From Chamaecrista fasciculata (taxonomy: Eukaryota; Streptophyta; Magnoliopsida; Fabales; Fabaceae), in assembly GCA_003254925.1 (NCBI GenBank), contig QANZ01055970.1, forward strand, positions 85,849-149,848: DNA of 64,000 bases. Direction: 5' to 3'. Positions within the stretch are counted from its first letter, which is position 1, and the number at the start of each line of letters is the position of its first letter. The notes under the pieces are model-generated. The model did no database searches. It worked only from the letters and a program-made list of their open reading frames with translations, and was not told the origin of the DNA. The position numbers were made by a program, and so were the translations under genes. Positions 19,991 to 33,254 of this stretch are shown piece by piece.

Positions 19991-21400
19991 AAAGGGTAAA
20001 TTACATTTTGGTACCCTGTGGTTTGACTCTATTTCACTTTGGTACCTTGTGGTTTGAAACTTAACACTTTGGTACCCTGAGGTTTGGACCTTTAACACAT
20101 TGGTACCCTCTAATTCTAAACATTTTCTATCAATTTTAACGGACCTTTAGCACCTGCACCTCACGTGTTATGTTTTTAAACCAAAGTTAGTCTCACTTTC
20201 AAACAAATTGAAGATCAAATTGCGATTCCAACCACAACTCTCTCTTCATCTTCGTCATCTCAACTCTCTCTTTACTTCATCTTCATCTTCTCAACTCTCT
20301 CTTCATCAAAATCGTTATTCATCTTCTCTGCGTCGAAGACAAACGGTAATCTCTCTCTCAACTCTCTCTTCTCTTCTCTCTTCTCTCAACCCTAATCGCA
20401 GAAACCCTAATCGAACACCGAAACCCCAACACGAAACCCTTCAACTCATTACTATGTCTAGTTTCTCAAATTCGTCGATATCTCCACCAATCTAAAATTA
20501 GTTCAACTTCAGACATCAAATAGCTAGTACTAAATTAGTACAAATTCAAGAACCAATAAAGTATAAAATCAATATAAATTCAGGGACCAAATAATCACTA
20601 GGGACCAAATAGTTGATAATTTAAATATTTCAAGGACTAAATTGTGTATTTCGATTATTCATAGACTAATTAGTTAACTCTATGTAAATTTAGAGACCAA
20701 ATAATAAATTTTTTGTATTAATTATTATCTAACTTCATTAGGTGGACTTGGACAAAATACTCAATTTTAATGGGACCTTGGAATTTTATCTCATGGTTTA
20801 GATTTGGACCTAGACCTAACCAAACACATTTTCATATTTTTCATTTTCAAAATTGTATTTTGACTTTACAAACCAAATACATTCTCTAAATATTAAAAAT
20901 TTGAAAATGAAAACTATTTCTAAAAAATGAAAATAAGAAATAAAAACAGAAAATGTTTTCATAAACCAAACACCCCCTTAAATTTCAATTAATACTTAAT
21001 TACATAAAATTAATATTTAAGTAATAGTTTTCAACAAATATATTTAATTAACATTTAATTTTACATAAAATTATAATTATATAAAAAAATTAAAATAATC
21101 AACAGTAAAATAATTAGAAGTTATTTTTAATATCTATATAAAATTTTGAAGTCAAAACATAATTTTTGAAAATATAGGACAGAAGATAAAATTACAAAAT
21201 AGTCCCAATTTTTTTTATAGTTTTCATTTTAGTTCCTAGATAATATGTATCTAGGGACCTGTTTGTAATTTTTTAAAAATATTAAGGGTCAATATGTAAT
21301 TTTTGCAAAAAAATTTATAGTTAAAAATATAAAATAGCTCCAAAAGGTACCAAAGTGTCACTTTTTAAACCACAGGGTACCAAAGTGTAATTTACCCTTT
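19991..21400. mobile_element. 1.4 kb TIR element with captured gene 5' end
   Basis: Long inverted ends: AGGGTAAATTACATTTTGG then GTACCCTGTGGTTTGA on the left, and CCACAGGGTACCAAAGTG then TAATTTACCCTTT on the right. A much shorter relative with the same ends is at 60446-60870. Inside, 20200-20500 is out of keeping with the AT-rich element: a CT-rich leader (CTCTCTCTTCATC repeats), an AAACCCTAATCG stretch, then ATG with MSSFSNSSISPPI and a stop. This looks like the promoter-proximal end of a host gene carried between TIRs (Pack-type). MSSFSNSSISPP resembles the starts of plant GRF-type zinc-finger proteins, but too little is present to be sure. No clear target duplication was found. Confidence 0.65.
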
Positions 21401-22063
21401 ATTTTATTATTAATCTTAGAAGTTAGACGTGATTTCATTTAATTTTCACTATTATATTTCAAAACAGCTGAGATTACATAAATTATTTAAAAAAATTTCA
21501 AGTTCACAAATTTTAGATTTCATATTAAACTCATTTGAGCTCTTGAATCAAGTTTAATGGCGTTTGGGATTTTTTACTTGAATTTCAAAAAGGAAAGGAC
21601 GACGACGTCAGAATTTCAGTTTTTCACACCAGTTGAAAATTTCGTCGTAATAAACACAAATTAAGTATAGTGATTACTTTTTAGCAGTAGGGGAAAATGG
21701 ATCTAAGAGAATCATTTGACAGGGAAAACAAAAAAGAAGCATAATTTGCATTTCTCATTTTTTGCAAGCTTCGCAATCTGGGCGTCATGAGCCCAGTCCA
21801 CTTGGTCTAATCGGATCCATGGTGGATTTGATTGCTTGCCGGAGACGATTGAGTTTTCGATCGATCGTCTTAACTAACCATTTCTTAGGTATTATTCATC
21901 CTTCTCGAGCGATTTCTCGATTTGGTCACAGCCATCTTACGATTCACGAATCAACTGTATTCCGATTGTCTGAAATCGCAGCGATCTATAAGTGCGATTC
22001 GCTTCGCTGAGGGCTGAGGCTTCTTTCTTGTGTTCTCTCTCCCTGTGATTGCTGATTTCGGAG

Positions 22064-22089
22064 GGAGAGAGATATATATAGAGAGAGAG
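22064..22089 (+). repeat. GA/TA microsatellite in LMBD2-like leader
   Basis: GAGAGAGATATATATAGAGAGAGAG ends directly at the start codon. Such GA-rich leaders can bind GAGA-type factors when transcribed DNA is read as promoter, but here it lies in the 5' UTR and may simply be a microsatellite. Confidence 0.5.
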
Positions 22090-25000
22090 ATGTGGGTGTT
22101 TTATCTGATCTCGCTGCCTCTGACTGTGGGCATGGTGTTATTCACGTTGAGGTACTTCGCTGGCCCACACGTCCCTCGCTATGTGCTTTTCACCGTCGGA
22201 TACACCTGGTTCTGTTCGCTTTCCATCATCATTCTCGTCCCTGCTGACATCTGGGCGGTACGATTTCATTTCTCCGTTCTCTATCCGCCATGCAATTTCT
22301 GACTTGAAACGAGATATCTGTTCTGATATTGTGTTTGGACAATTCTGAATTTGGTTTCAATCCATTTTTTTAACAGATTTCGTCATTTTTCTTGGTTCAT
22401 TTTTTTTCATATATATATCTGCCCTGTCTTAAGCCAAATGAGCTAAGTTTGCTGAATGAAAGCTGACCACGATGCTGTTGTTGTGGTTGGGGTGTCAGAA
22501 GGGTGATTGATGCTGAATATAGAAAATTATAATGCAGATTTGATTGGAATTTGGAAGGGAAAAAGTTATTAGGAAGAGTTTAGTGTTCTGGAAAGAATTA
22601 TATATTTTGATTTCAGTGACATAATGATATTTCTTTGGTACCTATCAGACATTGTCATCTAACCATGAGAACGGAGGCATTTCTTTCTTCTGGAGCTGGT
22701 CATATTGGAGCTCATTTTTACTAACTTGGTACGTTTGGTGGAAAGTTGTTATCATCATATTTCTGCACCACTTTCACCTCCTTGTATGCACTTCAATGAG
22801 TTGTCTTGCTGAGGAAGGCCAACTTCCTACTCAGTCTGTTCATGATTTGTCTGCTGATTGGCACTATCTTATGATTCCTCTAATATTGATTTTCTATCAT
22901 ACATAATGCATGTCTGCATGGAAGAGAATTTAAGCTTTACTTGAAGTAGTAGTGAATAGCTCATCATAATAAAATTGTTGTGTGTTACAAAAGTCTGGTA
23001 ATCTTGTGCATGTGCTATTTCACTAATTTAAATTTAGCACTATCTTGTCTTTTCATATCCCTGCTTGCTTACTTAGCAAGATTGTTGCTTGAAAATTCTT
23101 TTAGATGGTATTTATAGATCATTAATGCAAATTTCCTCATATATCTAAATTATGTCATCCTAAGCAGGGCTGTGGTGCCCCTTATTCAGGGTTTTGAAGA
23201 TGCTGGGGACTTCACTGTTTCAGAAAGATTGAAGACAAGTGTACATGTTAACTTGATATTTTATGTAATTGTGGGATCCATTGGCCTTTTCGGATTTGTA
23301 CTTCTCATAATGATGCACAAGATTCGGTCTGTTCTCTTTCCCTCAACTTTGATTTGCTCTGATGTTAATTAGAGTTTTCCTTGTATGCTCTGCGCATTAA
23401 TTATGTTATTGCTTCTTGGAATTTTCTTACTATTTCTATATTCTTACGTTCACCTAAAGAGCTCTATGTTTTCTCAAAGGGGCAGACATCATGACTATTT
23501 TTATCTTGATCAGTTCCTTATCTATGACTGATGTTTTAAAGAAGTTTTAGCACCTGCACACATATTGTCTTTGGAGTTAAATTTCGAACTCTTGCAGCTA
23601 CCTATAGGATTTTGTATAGTTTTTTAGTGTAATCATTGGAGACCACAGGCCAAAGCTAAATTACCTAATTATTCTAAAAATCAGTAGTAAAAGATGATTA
23701 GCAGGTTTGAATTCTCATAATCCTAATTCCTTGCAGAAGAAAAAGCTATGCCTCTAGATTGTGTATAAAAGCTTGTATATAATTTCAAACCGTGGATGCA
23801 TGGTTGACTTTGGTCTGCCCAATTATTTGTCTTTTTCTACCATGATGTTCATTGCTAGAAAAATTATAATGAATGTGTTTGCCTATTTTGATTGTGTATG
23901 CTTGTTTTGCTTTTCAATTAGAACTGGAGCATAATTTCTGTTATCTGGACACTTTTTAAAACAGGACTCGAAATCTTTTGGGGTTTGCCATGGCTTGCTC
24001 AAATACTTTTGGACTTGTTACTGGTGCATTCCTTCTTGGCTTTGGATTAAGTGAAATTCCTAGAAGTATTTGGAGAAATGCTGACTGGACTAACCGCCAG
24101 AAAGTCCTTTCCCATAAAATCGCCAAATTGGCTGTCAAACTTGATGACGCTCACCAAGAACTTTCAAATGCTATTGTTGTAAGTTTAGTAAAATGTATAA
24201 AATTTTCTGATTTTTGCTCTTTCGTTTTCCTGCTCTAGGTATGAAATGTCACAAGTTTCTGAATTGATGTTTTACTAGCATAAAAAGCAGAATTGATGTT
24301 TCTTGTTTCTTCTTCATGTCTTGTGTGAAACTTATGATAATGGCCCTCCTCCTAAGTTGTCTGTAATGCATTTCTAATATTTTAATTGTGGTGTTTGACG
24401 TCTTGCTCCTTCTCTTTGCTGGTATATCTTGTTTCTTACCAGAAATATTAATAAATTACATCTGATTAGGTTTGACAAGTGTATGTGGGAAGTGCCAGTG
24501 AGGGATATTCCAATTCCTACCAGGGTGACTTTATGAATTGATTCAATCTTTAGATGTATTGGATATTTTAGAGAAAGTGCTTCTTTGCACCATTGTGTTC
24601 AACATTTTGTGACTTGTGTTCTGTTGGGAACTACTGTGTGAACTGTGAGATTTGAATCATCTTATTGTCTTTAGCATCTATATCTATTTGAATTTTTAAT
24701 GGATATGTTTTTCTCTTCATGGAAGATCCCATATCACATATGCATGTCACCTCGTCTTGTAGTGGCAGTTCTATAAAGTTTAATCAGATCTTTGAGTAAC
24801 CTTGTCTGTTAAGTACCAAAAAAAACGAGAGTCTAATTATAGTTTTATTTATTTATTTTTCTCTTTTTTATACAGGTTGCTCAAGCAACATCCAACCAGA
24901 TGTCCAAACGTGATCCTTTGAGGCCATATATGGATGTCATTGATAATATGTTAAGTCAGATGGTAATAACTTGCACTCTTTCATTTAACATTTTGATCAT

Positions 25001-28000
25001 AGAACCCGGGTTATTTTCTTTGTAATATCTTAGGAATAACCTTCAATTTTACAGTTTAGGGAAGACCCATCCTTCAAACCCCAAGGTGGACGATTAGGAG
25101 AAAATGATATGGATTATGATACCGATGAGAAGTCAATGGCATCATTAAGGCGTCACCTTCGGGGAGCCCGTGAGGAGTACTATAGGTGTAAAAGGTAAGC
25201 AAATGTAGGTCTTGTAGGTCGTTTTTCTGTTTGAAATACTGTTCTTGATTCTTTTAAGGCAGTAAATGCTAAGTTCTGTAGGATTTAGTTGGGTTGGGGA
25301 AAGTTTCAACTTTGTTTCACAACTCCTATTAATATATGAAGGATTTTCTTACTGATGTTTTCAAATGTTGTTTGATGAGGAAATAGACTTGTTGCCGCTT
25401 ATAAAATGAGCATTGGTATCAAGTTACAAAAAGAAACTTTCACGTTCTGTAATATCTATTTGCCTATATCATCCATATATGCTATGAATGTGATGAATTC
25501 TTCAGTTATTTTCATTGGTGTTGTCCCTCAGTGCTGTAACATACTATATTTATGTGGCATCTTGATATTTATAGCTCTTTCATTACATTGCTACAACAAA
25601 GCTCTAAAGTATTCTCCTTCACCTAAAAGCACACATTAATCACTCTATTGTTCCTTGTGCAGTGAGTATATGGCTTGTGTACTAAAAGCCCTTGAACTGG
25701 AGGATACCATAAAGAATTATGAACGTCGCAACTCAACAGGATGGTATTCTTAAAGTTTCTTTTACACCACTTTAATTTCTTTTTTATTATATAGTTCAAG
25801 ACTTCATGCTGTTCCAGCTCACCTCAAACAGTGTTATTTGCTATCTGTCAGGAAATATGTTTCAAGCATTAGACCTGCTCGGACTGGAAAATTGGGGTCA
25901 CTTCTTGATACATTAGGTAATTATCATAATGGTTAATTCATTTGTTCCTTGGTTCTCTGATTTTTTTCTCTTTTGTGTTATATCTTGAATAGTGTTTTTT
26001 GTTTCTAATTTGCAGTGCTACTTTTTTTTTCTCATTTTTGCTTCTTTTATTTTATCCATTCTGTACATTAAGATATTATTACAAAATAATCTTCCCTGTC
26101 TCTCTTGCTTAGTTGCTTACTATGTAAATCATGTCTATTATAATTTTGCATAGCACTTTTGCTTTTCAGTACTTGATTCATTGATGTATAGACAATGGAA
26201 TTAACCTCTGCTGAGTTATGTCAATTTTGGTTTTATTCTGCACCCTATAATGCAATCATTGTTTATGCATGGTTAAGTGCCTCTTATCTTTACTTTTATC
26301 ATTTCATGCATATGTAATACTTTAATTACAGGCATTTGGCTTGTGTTTCTTATAAACGATGGTTCTTCACTTCTTTGCAGAATTTTTATGGCGATGCATT
26401 TTACGGAAGCAAGTTGAGAAAGGGTTGGCTGTTGCTCTTGGCATAATATCTGTTGCAATACTTTTAGCAGAGGCGACTTTGCTACCTAGTGTTGATCTAT
26501 CACTTTTTTCAATTCTTATTAAATCTGTTGGAATGCAGGAGGTGCTTGTGCAGGTAGAATATGTTTCTAGGCAATCAAGTTTGTATTACATGTTTAGATA
26601 GAGATGCTTCATATATTTTTTGAATATTCCTTCACCTTGTTTAAATAAAGTCTTCAATTAAAATATCATCCTTGAATCTTGAGAATCATAGACCAGTTTA
26701 AAGAAAACTGAAATTATTCTTCTAGGCTTTCATTATGTCTCATGAACTTCTATGTGATCGATTAATATGGGATTTTTGTTTTCGTATTGGTTAAATGTAT
26801 TTCTTTTTCTTTTTCAATATGGTTTGTTCTATCTCTCTTGCAAACTTAAATTTTATCCTGAGGTTTATGGCTGTAATCATTACCTGTGGAATTGAGTCAC
26901 TGAGGTATAAATGAAATAAATGCTGACTGATTGCTCTTGCATTCTTACATAATGTTTCTGGACTTGGATGAAATTCACTGATTTAACCATATTTCGGTAA
27001 AATGCAAGTTTCTCTTTGATCACCCTAATGTTGTAATAATCAGTTCTTCTAGCGAAGCTTCTGCATCCACTTTTAACTCCTATTTCCGACATAATATGAA
27101 CCACAGAAATTTTTAATGTCATTCATTCAACATGCTAGTTTTAGGGCCTTGTATTTTGGTTTCCTTATATAGTGCATGTAGTCATATTTCTTCAATTCCT
27201 TGTCCAGGTGTTTGCTTTCATTCCTCTCATGTATATGTGCATCTGCACATACTATTCCTTGTTCAAAATTGGAATGTTGATGTTTTACTCATTGACACCC
27301 AGACAGACCAGCGCTGTTAACTTGCTTATGATATGCTCGTAAGTTTCTTTTTCACTACCAGAAATCACACTAATGCTTTATTGTTAGAAATAATTATATT
27401 CTATCCTTCCTTCTTTGCCAGGATGGTTGCTCGATATGCTCCTCCTATCTCATACAACTTTCTCAATCTCATTCGTCTTGGTTCCCATGAAACTATATTT
27501 GAAAAGGTACTTTTTTTTATCTCATGGAGATTCTTGAATAGACATGGCAGTCATTGATATGTACATTGGACCGATAGAAACAGGTAGTCTGTTTAATAAA
27601 TACTACATAGTGGGACTCAAATGTCGGAAAATGCCAATCCACAATTTCTCTTGTTCAATGCACAAACAAAAACTATATGCCAAATCTACCCAGGATTTAT
27701 TTATCTCTTGAATTCATTAACTGTTTATTCTCTTAAATTTTGGGAAGAATTTTGTTGCGGTGGAGATTTTATACATTATCAAAATGCTTCCTCATAATTC
27801 TAGGTGCTTTACTAAGCTTGCAACTTCTACTATAATATTATCTGAAGTTTTGCACAAGAATATTTTTGCTTCGTTTTATTAAACTGTCAATTAGTTTCAC
27901 ACTTTGGTGTATAATGTAACTTTGATTGCAGCGAATGGGAAGCATTGATAAAGCTGTCCCTTTCTTTGGGGACAAGTTTAACAAGATCTATCCACTGATT

Positions 28001-29125
28001 ATGGTTGTATACACCCTTCTGGTTGCAAGTAACTTTTTTGACCGAGTTTTTGATTTTCTGGGAAGCTGGAAGAGATATATCTTCAAAACTGAAGCTGAAG
28101 ATTTGGATGGTTTTGATCCATCAGGATTAATTATCTTACAAAAAGGTATGCAAGCAAGCCAATACTTGCATTGTTTGTAGTATTACAAAGGTAAATTTAA
28201 GTTGCACGCATCATGCCTGAACTCTGAAGTAGTAAGGGACGAGGGTCATGACAATTTGGGATTATTAAGCTTATGACCCGGTTCAATCATGTGTGGGTGC
28301 ACACCCATCTATATGTCTAGTCTCCCCATACTTAATGTTTGATTATTATTTCTATTATTTGTAGAACGATCCTGGCTTGAACAAGGGCACAAAGTAGGTG
28401 AGCAAGTTGTACCATTGGCAAGGAATTTCAACAACTTAGATATTGAATCTGGTGACAATTCCACGGTATGAGGCCATATCACTAGGGAAAAAAAATCACT
28501 TTCATCCTTCTTGGGATATGTAGCATTTTTTCAGTTTTTTTCTGCGAAGTCTCGGCATTAGCAACTATTACCTTTTTTTGGGGTGAAATAAGTACAGTTT
28601 ACTCATGCTATAATTTACATTGTTCAGGAGAGGAATGGTACTGAAATGAAGGCAAAGTCCAATATAAGTAATGAAGAGATGAATGGAAGTCTATCTAAAA
28701 CGGTGAAGGAAGACACAAGGAGATCGAGCAGAGAAGCTATCGGCAACAAGTATGCTGCTAAAAAGGACCAAAGTGGACAAACATCTAAAACTAAGCCAGA
28801 GGGGAAAAGCATAACCTCAGCTAAGGTATCCTTACTTAATGAGGGAAGAAATACCCCATCCGGTAATAGAGCCGGACTGCCACCTTCAGGGTTCGCATCG
28901 ACATGGCAAAACATGAAAACAGGATTTCAAAGTTTCAAGGCCAACATTGGGGCCAGAAAATTTTTACCCTTACGGCAAGTTGAGGAGAATCAGATATCTC
29001 GAGCTTCCTCATCAGAGTCCCTTGATCAAATATTTCAAAGACTAAAACGGCCTTCTTTGGACCAAGATGTTTTCCATGGTGATGACGACGATGAGTTAGA
29101 CAATGTTTCTGGCCCTTCTAGATGA
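22090..29125 (+). CDS. LMBR1 domain-containing membrane protein (LIMR family, LMBD2-like), complete
   Basis: Fourteen exons: 22090-22257, 22649-22728, 23168-23326, 23965-24178, 24876-24962, 25055-25194, 25663-25743, 25852-25916, 26381-26553, 27208-27338, 27422-27506, 27932-28145, 28365-28465, 28628-29125. Phases agree and give 731 residues. The start MWVFYLISLPLTVGMVLFTL and PADIWA open the first membrane spans, followed by FFWSWSYWSSFLLTWAVVP, GFEDAGDFTVSERLKTSVHV, ACSNTFGLVTGAFLLGFGLS, a cytosolic coiled section (EEYYRCKSEYM), membrane spans VALGIISVAILLAEATLL and IPLMYMCICTYYSLFKIG, and a polar C-terminal tail rich in Ser and Lys. This is the plant LIMR/LMBD2 family, a multi-pass integral membrane protein; animal LMBRD2 is linked to GPCR signalling, plant function is unknown. 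The exon 3 donor (CG-GTCTGT) is weak. The leader has GA and TA repeats just before the ATG. Confidence 0.96.
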
Positions 29126-30580
29126 AATCCATATTCTAGGCTTGAATTTTGAAGTGTCATAAAATTGGGAATGTAATTCCGTAAAATCATGTACAGAAAT
29201 GGGGTAGTCTGATATGCCGGGCTTAGAAAATTTTTGATAGTGGGTTCCCCAATGAAATACAGAAACTACTATAGGATACCAAACTAATGGAATACGAAAA
29301 GGTAGATGTTGCATAGGGAAAGTTTCTTCATTTTTAAGAAATTATTGCGGATGCAGCCTGTCGTGGATTCTTAATGCCTGATTCATTTGACATAGCTTCG
29401 TGTTTTGTAACACTTAAACCTGTTGTAGATATGAAAATGAGAAGTTTTTTACGAGGTTTTTTGTTCAATTTGATTTGCTTGGATCATTCATGCAGCTATA
29501 TGATGTTCATATGTCCTAAATAATTCTATCTTTCCAGTTCATGAGAATAAATGAAACAGTAATTCACAAAGCTCATAGAATAGTAGTATGACCAACTATT
29601 AGAGTAAGCCATCAATTTGCTTTTTAGATTATCTGAATGCTGTTAAATTTTTTTTAAATGATTGATTTAGTCGCCATCGTAATTTAGTTTTTTTTAGGGA
29701 TTGAATTGTACAAGAATAAGGTATCATGGAAGAACTAACTTACAATAAATTATGAATTTTTAGAGACTAAATCAAATAATTTCAAAACTTATGGATTAAA
29801 CAGTTAGTAACCATATAATATAAGAACTAAAATAAAATGTCAATTTCCTCCCTACTATAATATTCTTAAATGAGTAAATTAATAATTTAGTCTAGGAAAT
29901 ATTACTGAGTTAAGTTTCTAAAAGAACCAAACAAGCCAATGACTATTGTTTTTGCTTCAAAGTTGCCAATATTGTGCTTATCTTCGAAATTTATTAAAGA
30001 AACAGTGAGCCCAAACTTTCATTCTCGAGCGTCCCCATCAAAAAATTGGTTTATTGCTTTCGAATAATTATGGTGATTATCTTGGATAATCCTAGAAGGG
30101 AGCTAGCAATAGTACTTGTCTTTCTCTTTGTTTTCTTCTGTTCCTTTTAGAATAAATTATCAATTTAATCTCCCAACACTTTTGGAGTGCTATTAGTTTA
30201 ATCTTCAAACTTTTTTTTTTGGTGAATCTTCAAACTTTAAATAACTGATTTAGTTATTAAAAAATATTTTTTAAAATTTAATCCATTCAAAAACTGAATT
30301 ATATAGCGCTGGCAAACGAGATTTCATTTCTCATCACAAATTTCAAAAAGTTAAAAATTAAAATAACAGAAAAAGCTAAAATATTACTAGTTTACTCTTA
30401 GAAAAAAATTAATATCCCATTTGTACCAAATTGACACTGCAATTCAATTTTGAATCTGCATTCATTTAGGTTACACATACACTAAACTAAACTGTCCAAC
30501 CATTATTTATACTAAACACTTACAAAAGAAAATTACTAACCCTGTCCCTCCATCCTCCCTTATGGTGATGGACTGAATCG
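29126..30580. other. Intergenic, with eroded foldback text
   Basis: Holds the 3' UTR of the LMBD2-like gene, then AT-rich DNA. Between 29640 and 29900, and again at 30160-30300, phrases such as 'TGATTTAGTCGCCATCG' and 'GACTAAATCAAATAA' look like decayed arms of foldback elements. No gene seen. Confidence 0.5.
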
Positions 30581-30976
30581 TCAATACATTGATTTATCAG
30601 TGCCCTTTTTCGTCAATTTCAGAATCTTAGACCAAAACCCTTTCTTCTTCTTTCTCCAACTCCCACTCATTCCGTTTCTCGAAGCAAACGCCATCGATCT
30701 GCTCTTCTTCAATCCATACTCCAAGCTTCGCATCGAAGCCGCCGAATCCACCACCTCCGACGCATTCCTACGGTGGTTCCGGACACCGTATCCCGCCGCA
30801 GGCGGCGGCGATTCCGACGATTTAGGCGTATCCGAAACCGGAGACGAATCGCAACAAATCGGCCGGTGATCTGATTGAAGCTCAAGCTGCGAGAGTTTCT
30901 CTCTCAAGCAAGAAGAACAAACTCCAGGTAATTGCTTCTCATTTGAATGTTTATTACACGCTCCTGACGACCACAT
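30581..30976 (-). CDS. Small Cys-bearing protein, DUF740/OCTOPUS-like
   Basis: Intronless frame of 131 residues starting MWSSGACNKHSNEKQLPGVC. C7-x2-H10 and C20-x2-C23 (PGVCSSCLREKLSQL) recall the N-terminal signature of plant DUF740/OCTOPUS-type proteins, which start with a C..H....GVC..CL..RL motif. The middle is Ser/Pro-rich, with an RNHRRNASEVVDSAA segment and KKSRSMAFASRNG. The end is strongly basic (WRKKKKGFWSKILKLTKKG), consistent with membrane or nucleic-acid binding. DUF740 proteins proper are longer, so this is a short member or a related family. Stop codon TAA/TAG context and codon use look normal, and the CT-rich leader lies upstream at 31232-31310. Confidence 0.75.
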   Translation of the reverse strand: MWSSGACNKHSNEKQLPGVCSSCLREKLSQLELQSDHRPICCDSSPVSDTPKSSESPPPAAGYGVRNHRRNASEVVDSAASMRSLEYGLKKSRSMAFASRNGMSGSWRKKKKGFWSKILKLTKKGTDKSMY

Positions 30977-31228
30977 CGATCTGAAATTCTGAATAATCTG
31001 ATCCTTCTTCGATTTTTTAATCTCTTAACCTAGATTCCCAATTCGTCCTTAATCCACTGATTTCTTCAGTTCTTCAATTCAATTCAATCAATCAATTCCT
31101 CGATTGTGAGTACCTATTTCGGTATTTATAGATTCAAACGACCACGACGCAATCACGCAAGCAAATGCATCGAGAAAGATGAACGACGACGTGTGTCTTC
31201 AATCTTCATTTCCACGAAGCTTCTTTAA

Positions 31229-31231
<3 letters not shown>

Positions 31232-31275
<44 letters not shown>

Positions 31276-31276
31276 N

Positions 31277-31310
<34 letters not shown>
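31232..31310. repeat. (CT)n microsatellite
   Basis: Almost pure CT on the plus strand with one N at 31276, so the true length is uncertain. It lies about 260 bp upstream of the small Cys-bearing gene, where it reads GA on the coding strand. Confidence 0.95.
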
Positions 31311-31312
<2 letters not shown>

Positions 31313-32174
31313 CAGGCCACGACTCCGTCCAATTAATCTCATCCTTTATAGATATTCTTTCTCTTCTTTTCATATATTTCCAAAGCTGTTTTCTGATGCA
31401 ATTCACGCAAGCAATAACACCTTTCACTTTCCATGCATTCAATTTCACATAATAGAAATTAAATTAAATTACACTTCATTATTGCCAAGTTGAATAATTA
31501 TATAAAACATATAATATGCTTTGTTTGTGAGGAAACAGTCTCTAGGTAGATGTGTTTTCTATATTTAATAATATGATCAAAATTCAAAGAATCCTAAGGA
31601 CTAATAATGTAAACGGATTTGGAGGTTTTTTTTTGTTGTGTGAATATATATCGATTTCATGAAAAATAAATTAATGCAACGCATTTCTCATGTTGGTTGA
31701 TTTTTAATTACATGTATTGACTTTGACGCTGAAGTGTTCTGATTCATCATCGAGATCGTTATTTGGCGTTGGAAGTTGGAAATTCAAGGTGGTTTTCGCG
31801 ACGCACGTGAGGAGAATATATAGGATAATTTGGGCCTAGGAGCACGAAAATCAACGTGAGGACTACAATTTAGTTTCAATTTTCAGAAAGAAATTTATCT
31901 TAAGGGGGGAAAAAATTACCTAAAAAGTTTTTATATTAAACTGCATAAGATCAATTAAAAATCTTATCTTATTTATCGAATTCTACCGGAGAGTGTCTAT
32001 AGTAATAATTTGGAGAGTGATCTTCTGTAAGATACTTTTGATTATTTATAGAAGATCACTAAATGTGTAGAAGATAATAAAAAGGCAAAATTTAGGTAAG
32101 ATTATTTATATTTTTATTATAATTTTTTTGATAAATATTTGACATCTGATAAAGAAAGAAATCTTATAACCATA
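31311..32174. other. Gene-free AT-rich stretch
   Basis: Promoter-side DNA of the small Cys-bearing gene and AT-rich text; nothing else supportable. Confidence 0.5.
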
Positions 32175-33254
32175 GTGAAAAAAATCGGACTAGACTAGAC
32201 GGTTCAACCGATGAACCGGACACCAGACCAGTCCGAAAGAAGCAAAACATTGTTATGCAGCTGACCCGGTGAACCGTAAATTGGTTTGACCCAATAAATT
32301 TTGCAAAAATTATATATTGACCCCAAAAAATTTTAGAAAATTACAAATAGGTCCCTAGATACATATTATCTTGGAACTAAAATGGTATTTATACATGAAT
32401 ATTTATTTATATTATTTTTTTCTAAGTTTGAAGATTTAAAAAATTATCATTATATAATTTTTAACTAATAAATTTTACAACATAAATATAACAAACTATA
32501 TATAAAGTTGATCTTTTAAATGTGAGGAGAATAAGTTTATCTAACAACACTAGTTAAAGAGTTCTTTCAATCTCAAAAAGATAAATAAAAAAACTAAAAC
32601 CAAAAGTCAATGTTATGGATTTTTTTTTGGAAGTTATTTTCTAACTTTTTTCCAATTCATTATGAGAGTGGTTAAGAAAACTATATTAAAGACTTGGTTA
32701 TAAAGTCTGATTGTTGAGACATCCCAATTTAAATCGTTGGATTTTATTTTTTTTTATACTGAGATCTGTTTCAAAATTGAAGTGTTCCAAGAATTTTCCT
32801 TATATTAATCTCATAAGTCATAACTGTTGTTTGCACGTAGTGTAAAAAACCGGACCGGTCATTGACCCGGGGTGAGGCTCGGGTCATTGGTTCAACCGCT
32901 GGGTCACTGGTTCAACCGGTTGAGCCGGTTTACTTAAAAAATACATTTTCAAATATACATATTGATATATTACAATAATTTAAATTTAAAGTAAAAATTA
33001 AACATAACCATATGTCCATCACATATAATAAGTGTCAAAAATTTAATTTTTTTCTTTTTTTTTTTAATTTTTTCAAATATTTCCGAGTCAACCAGTTTCC
33101 GATTCCCAGTTTAACCGGCCGGTTTGACCCGGTTCACCATCGGGTCAACTGCAGATCGATATTTTATTTTTTCCGGACTGAACTGGTGTCCGGTTCACTG
33201 ATTCGCCGGTTGAACCGGCCGGTCCCGTCCGATTTTTTTTACATTGGTTTGCAG
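32175..33254. repeat. CCGG-rich inverted-arm element(s), nested
   Basis: Three copies of one GC-rich arm. At 32175 it reads GTGAAAAAAATCGGAC...ACCGGACACCAGACCAGTCC. At 32841 it reads TGTAAAAAACCGGACCGGTC...GGTTCAACCGGTTGAGCCGG. At about 33110-33242 it lies in reverse, ending GTCCCGTCCGATTTTTTTTA. The right two form an element of about 410 bp with candidate flanks TTTGCACGTAG (32830-32840) and TTTGCACGTGG (33255-33265). The left arm at 32175 pairs with the right arm at least as well, so either one element sits in another or two shared an end. The segment 32300-32390 also carries a module found at 21200 and 60640. Eroded relatives occur at 35255-35790. Confidence 0.65.

Noticed and set aside
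20208-20495. 95-codon frame in CT-rich DNA
   Set aside because: Most of it reads leader-like CT repeats; only the last 13 codons look like a genuine start, so it is described as element cargo and not as a gene.
31206-31448. Arg-Glu repeat frame
   Set aside because: Translation of the (CT)n microsatellite.
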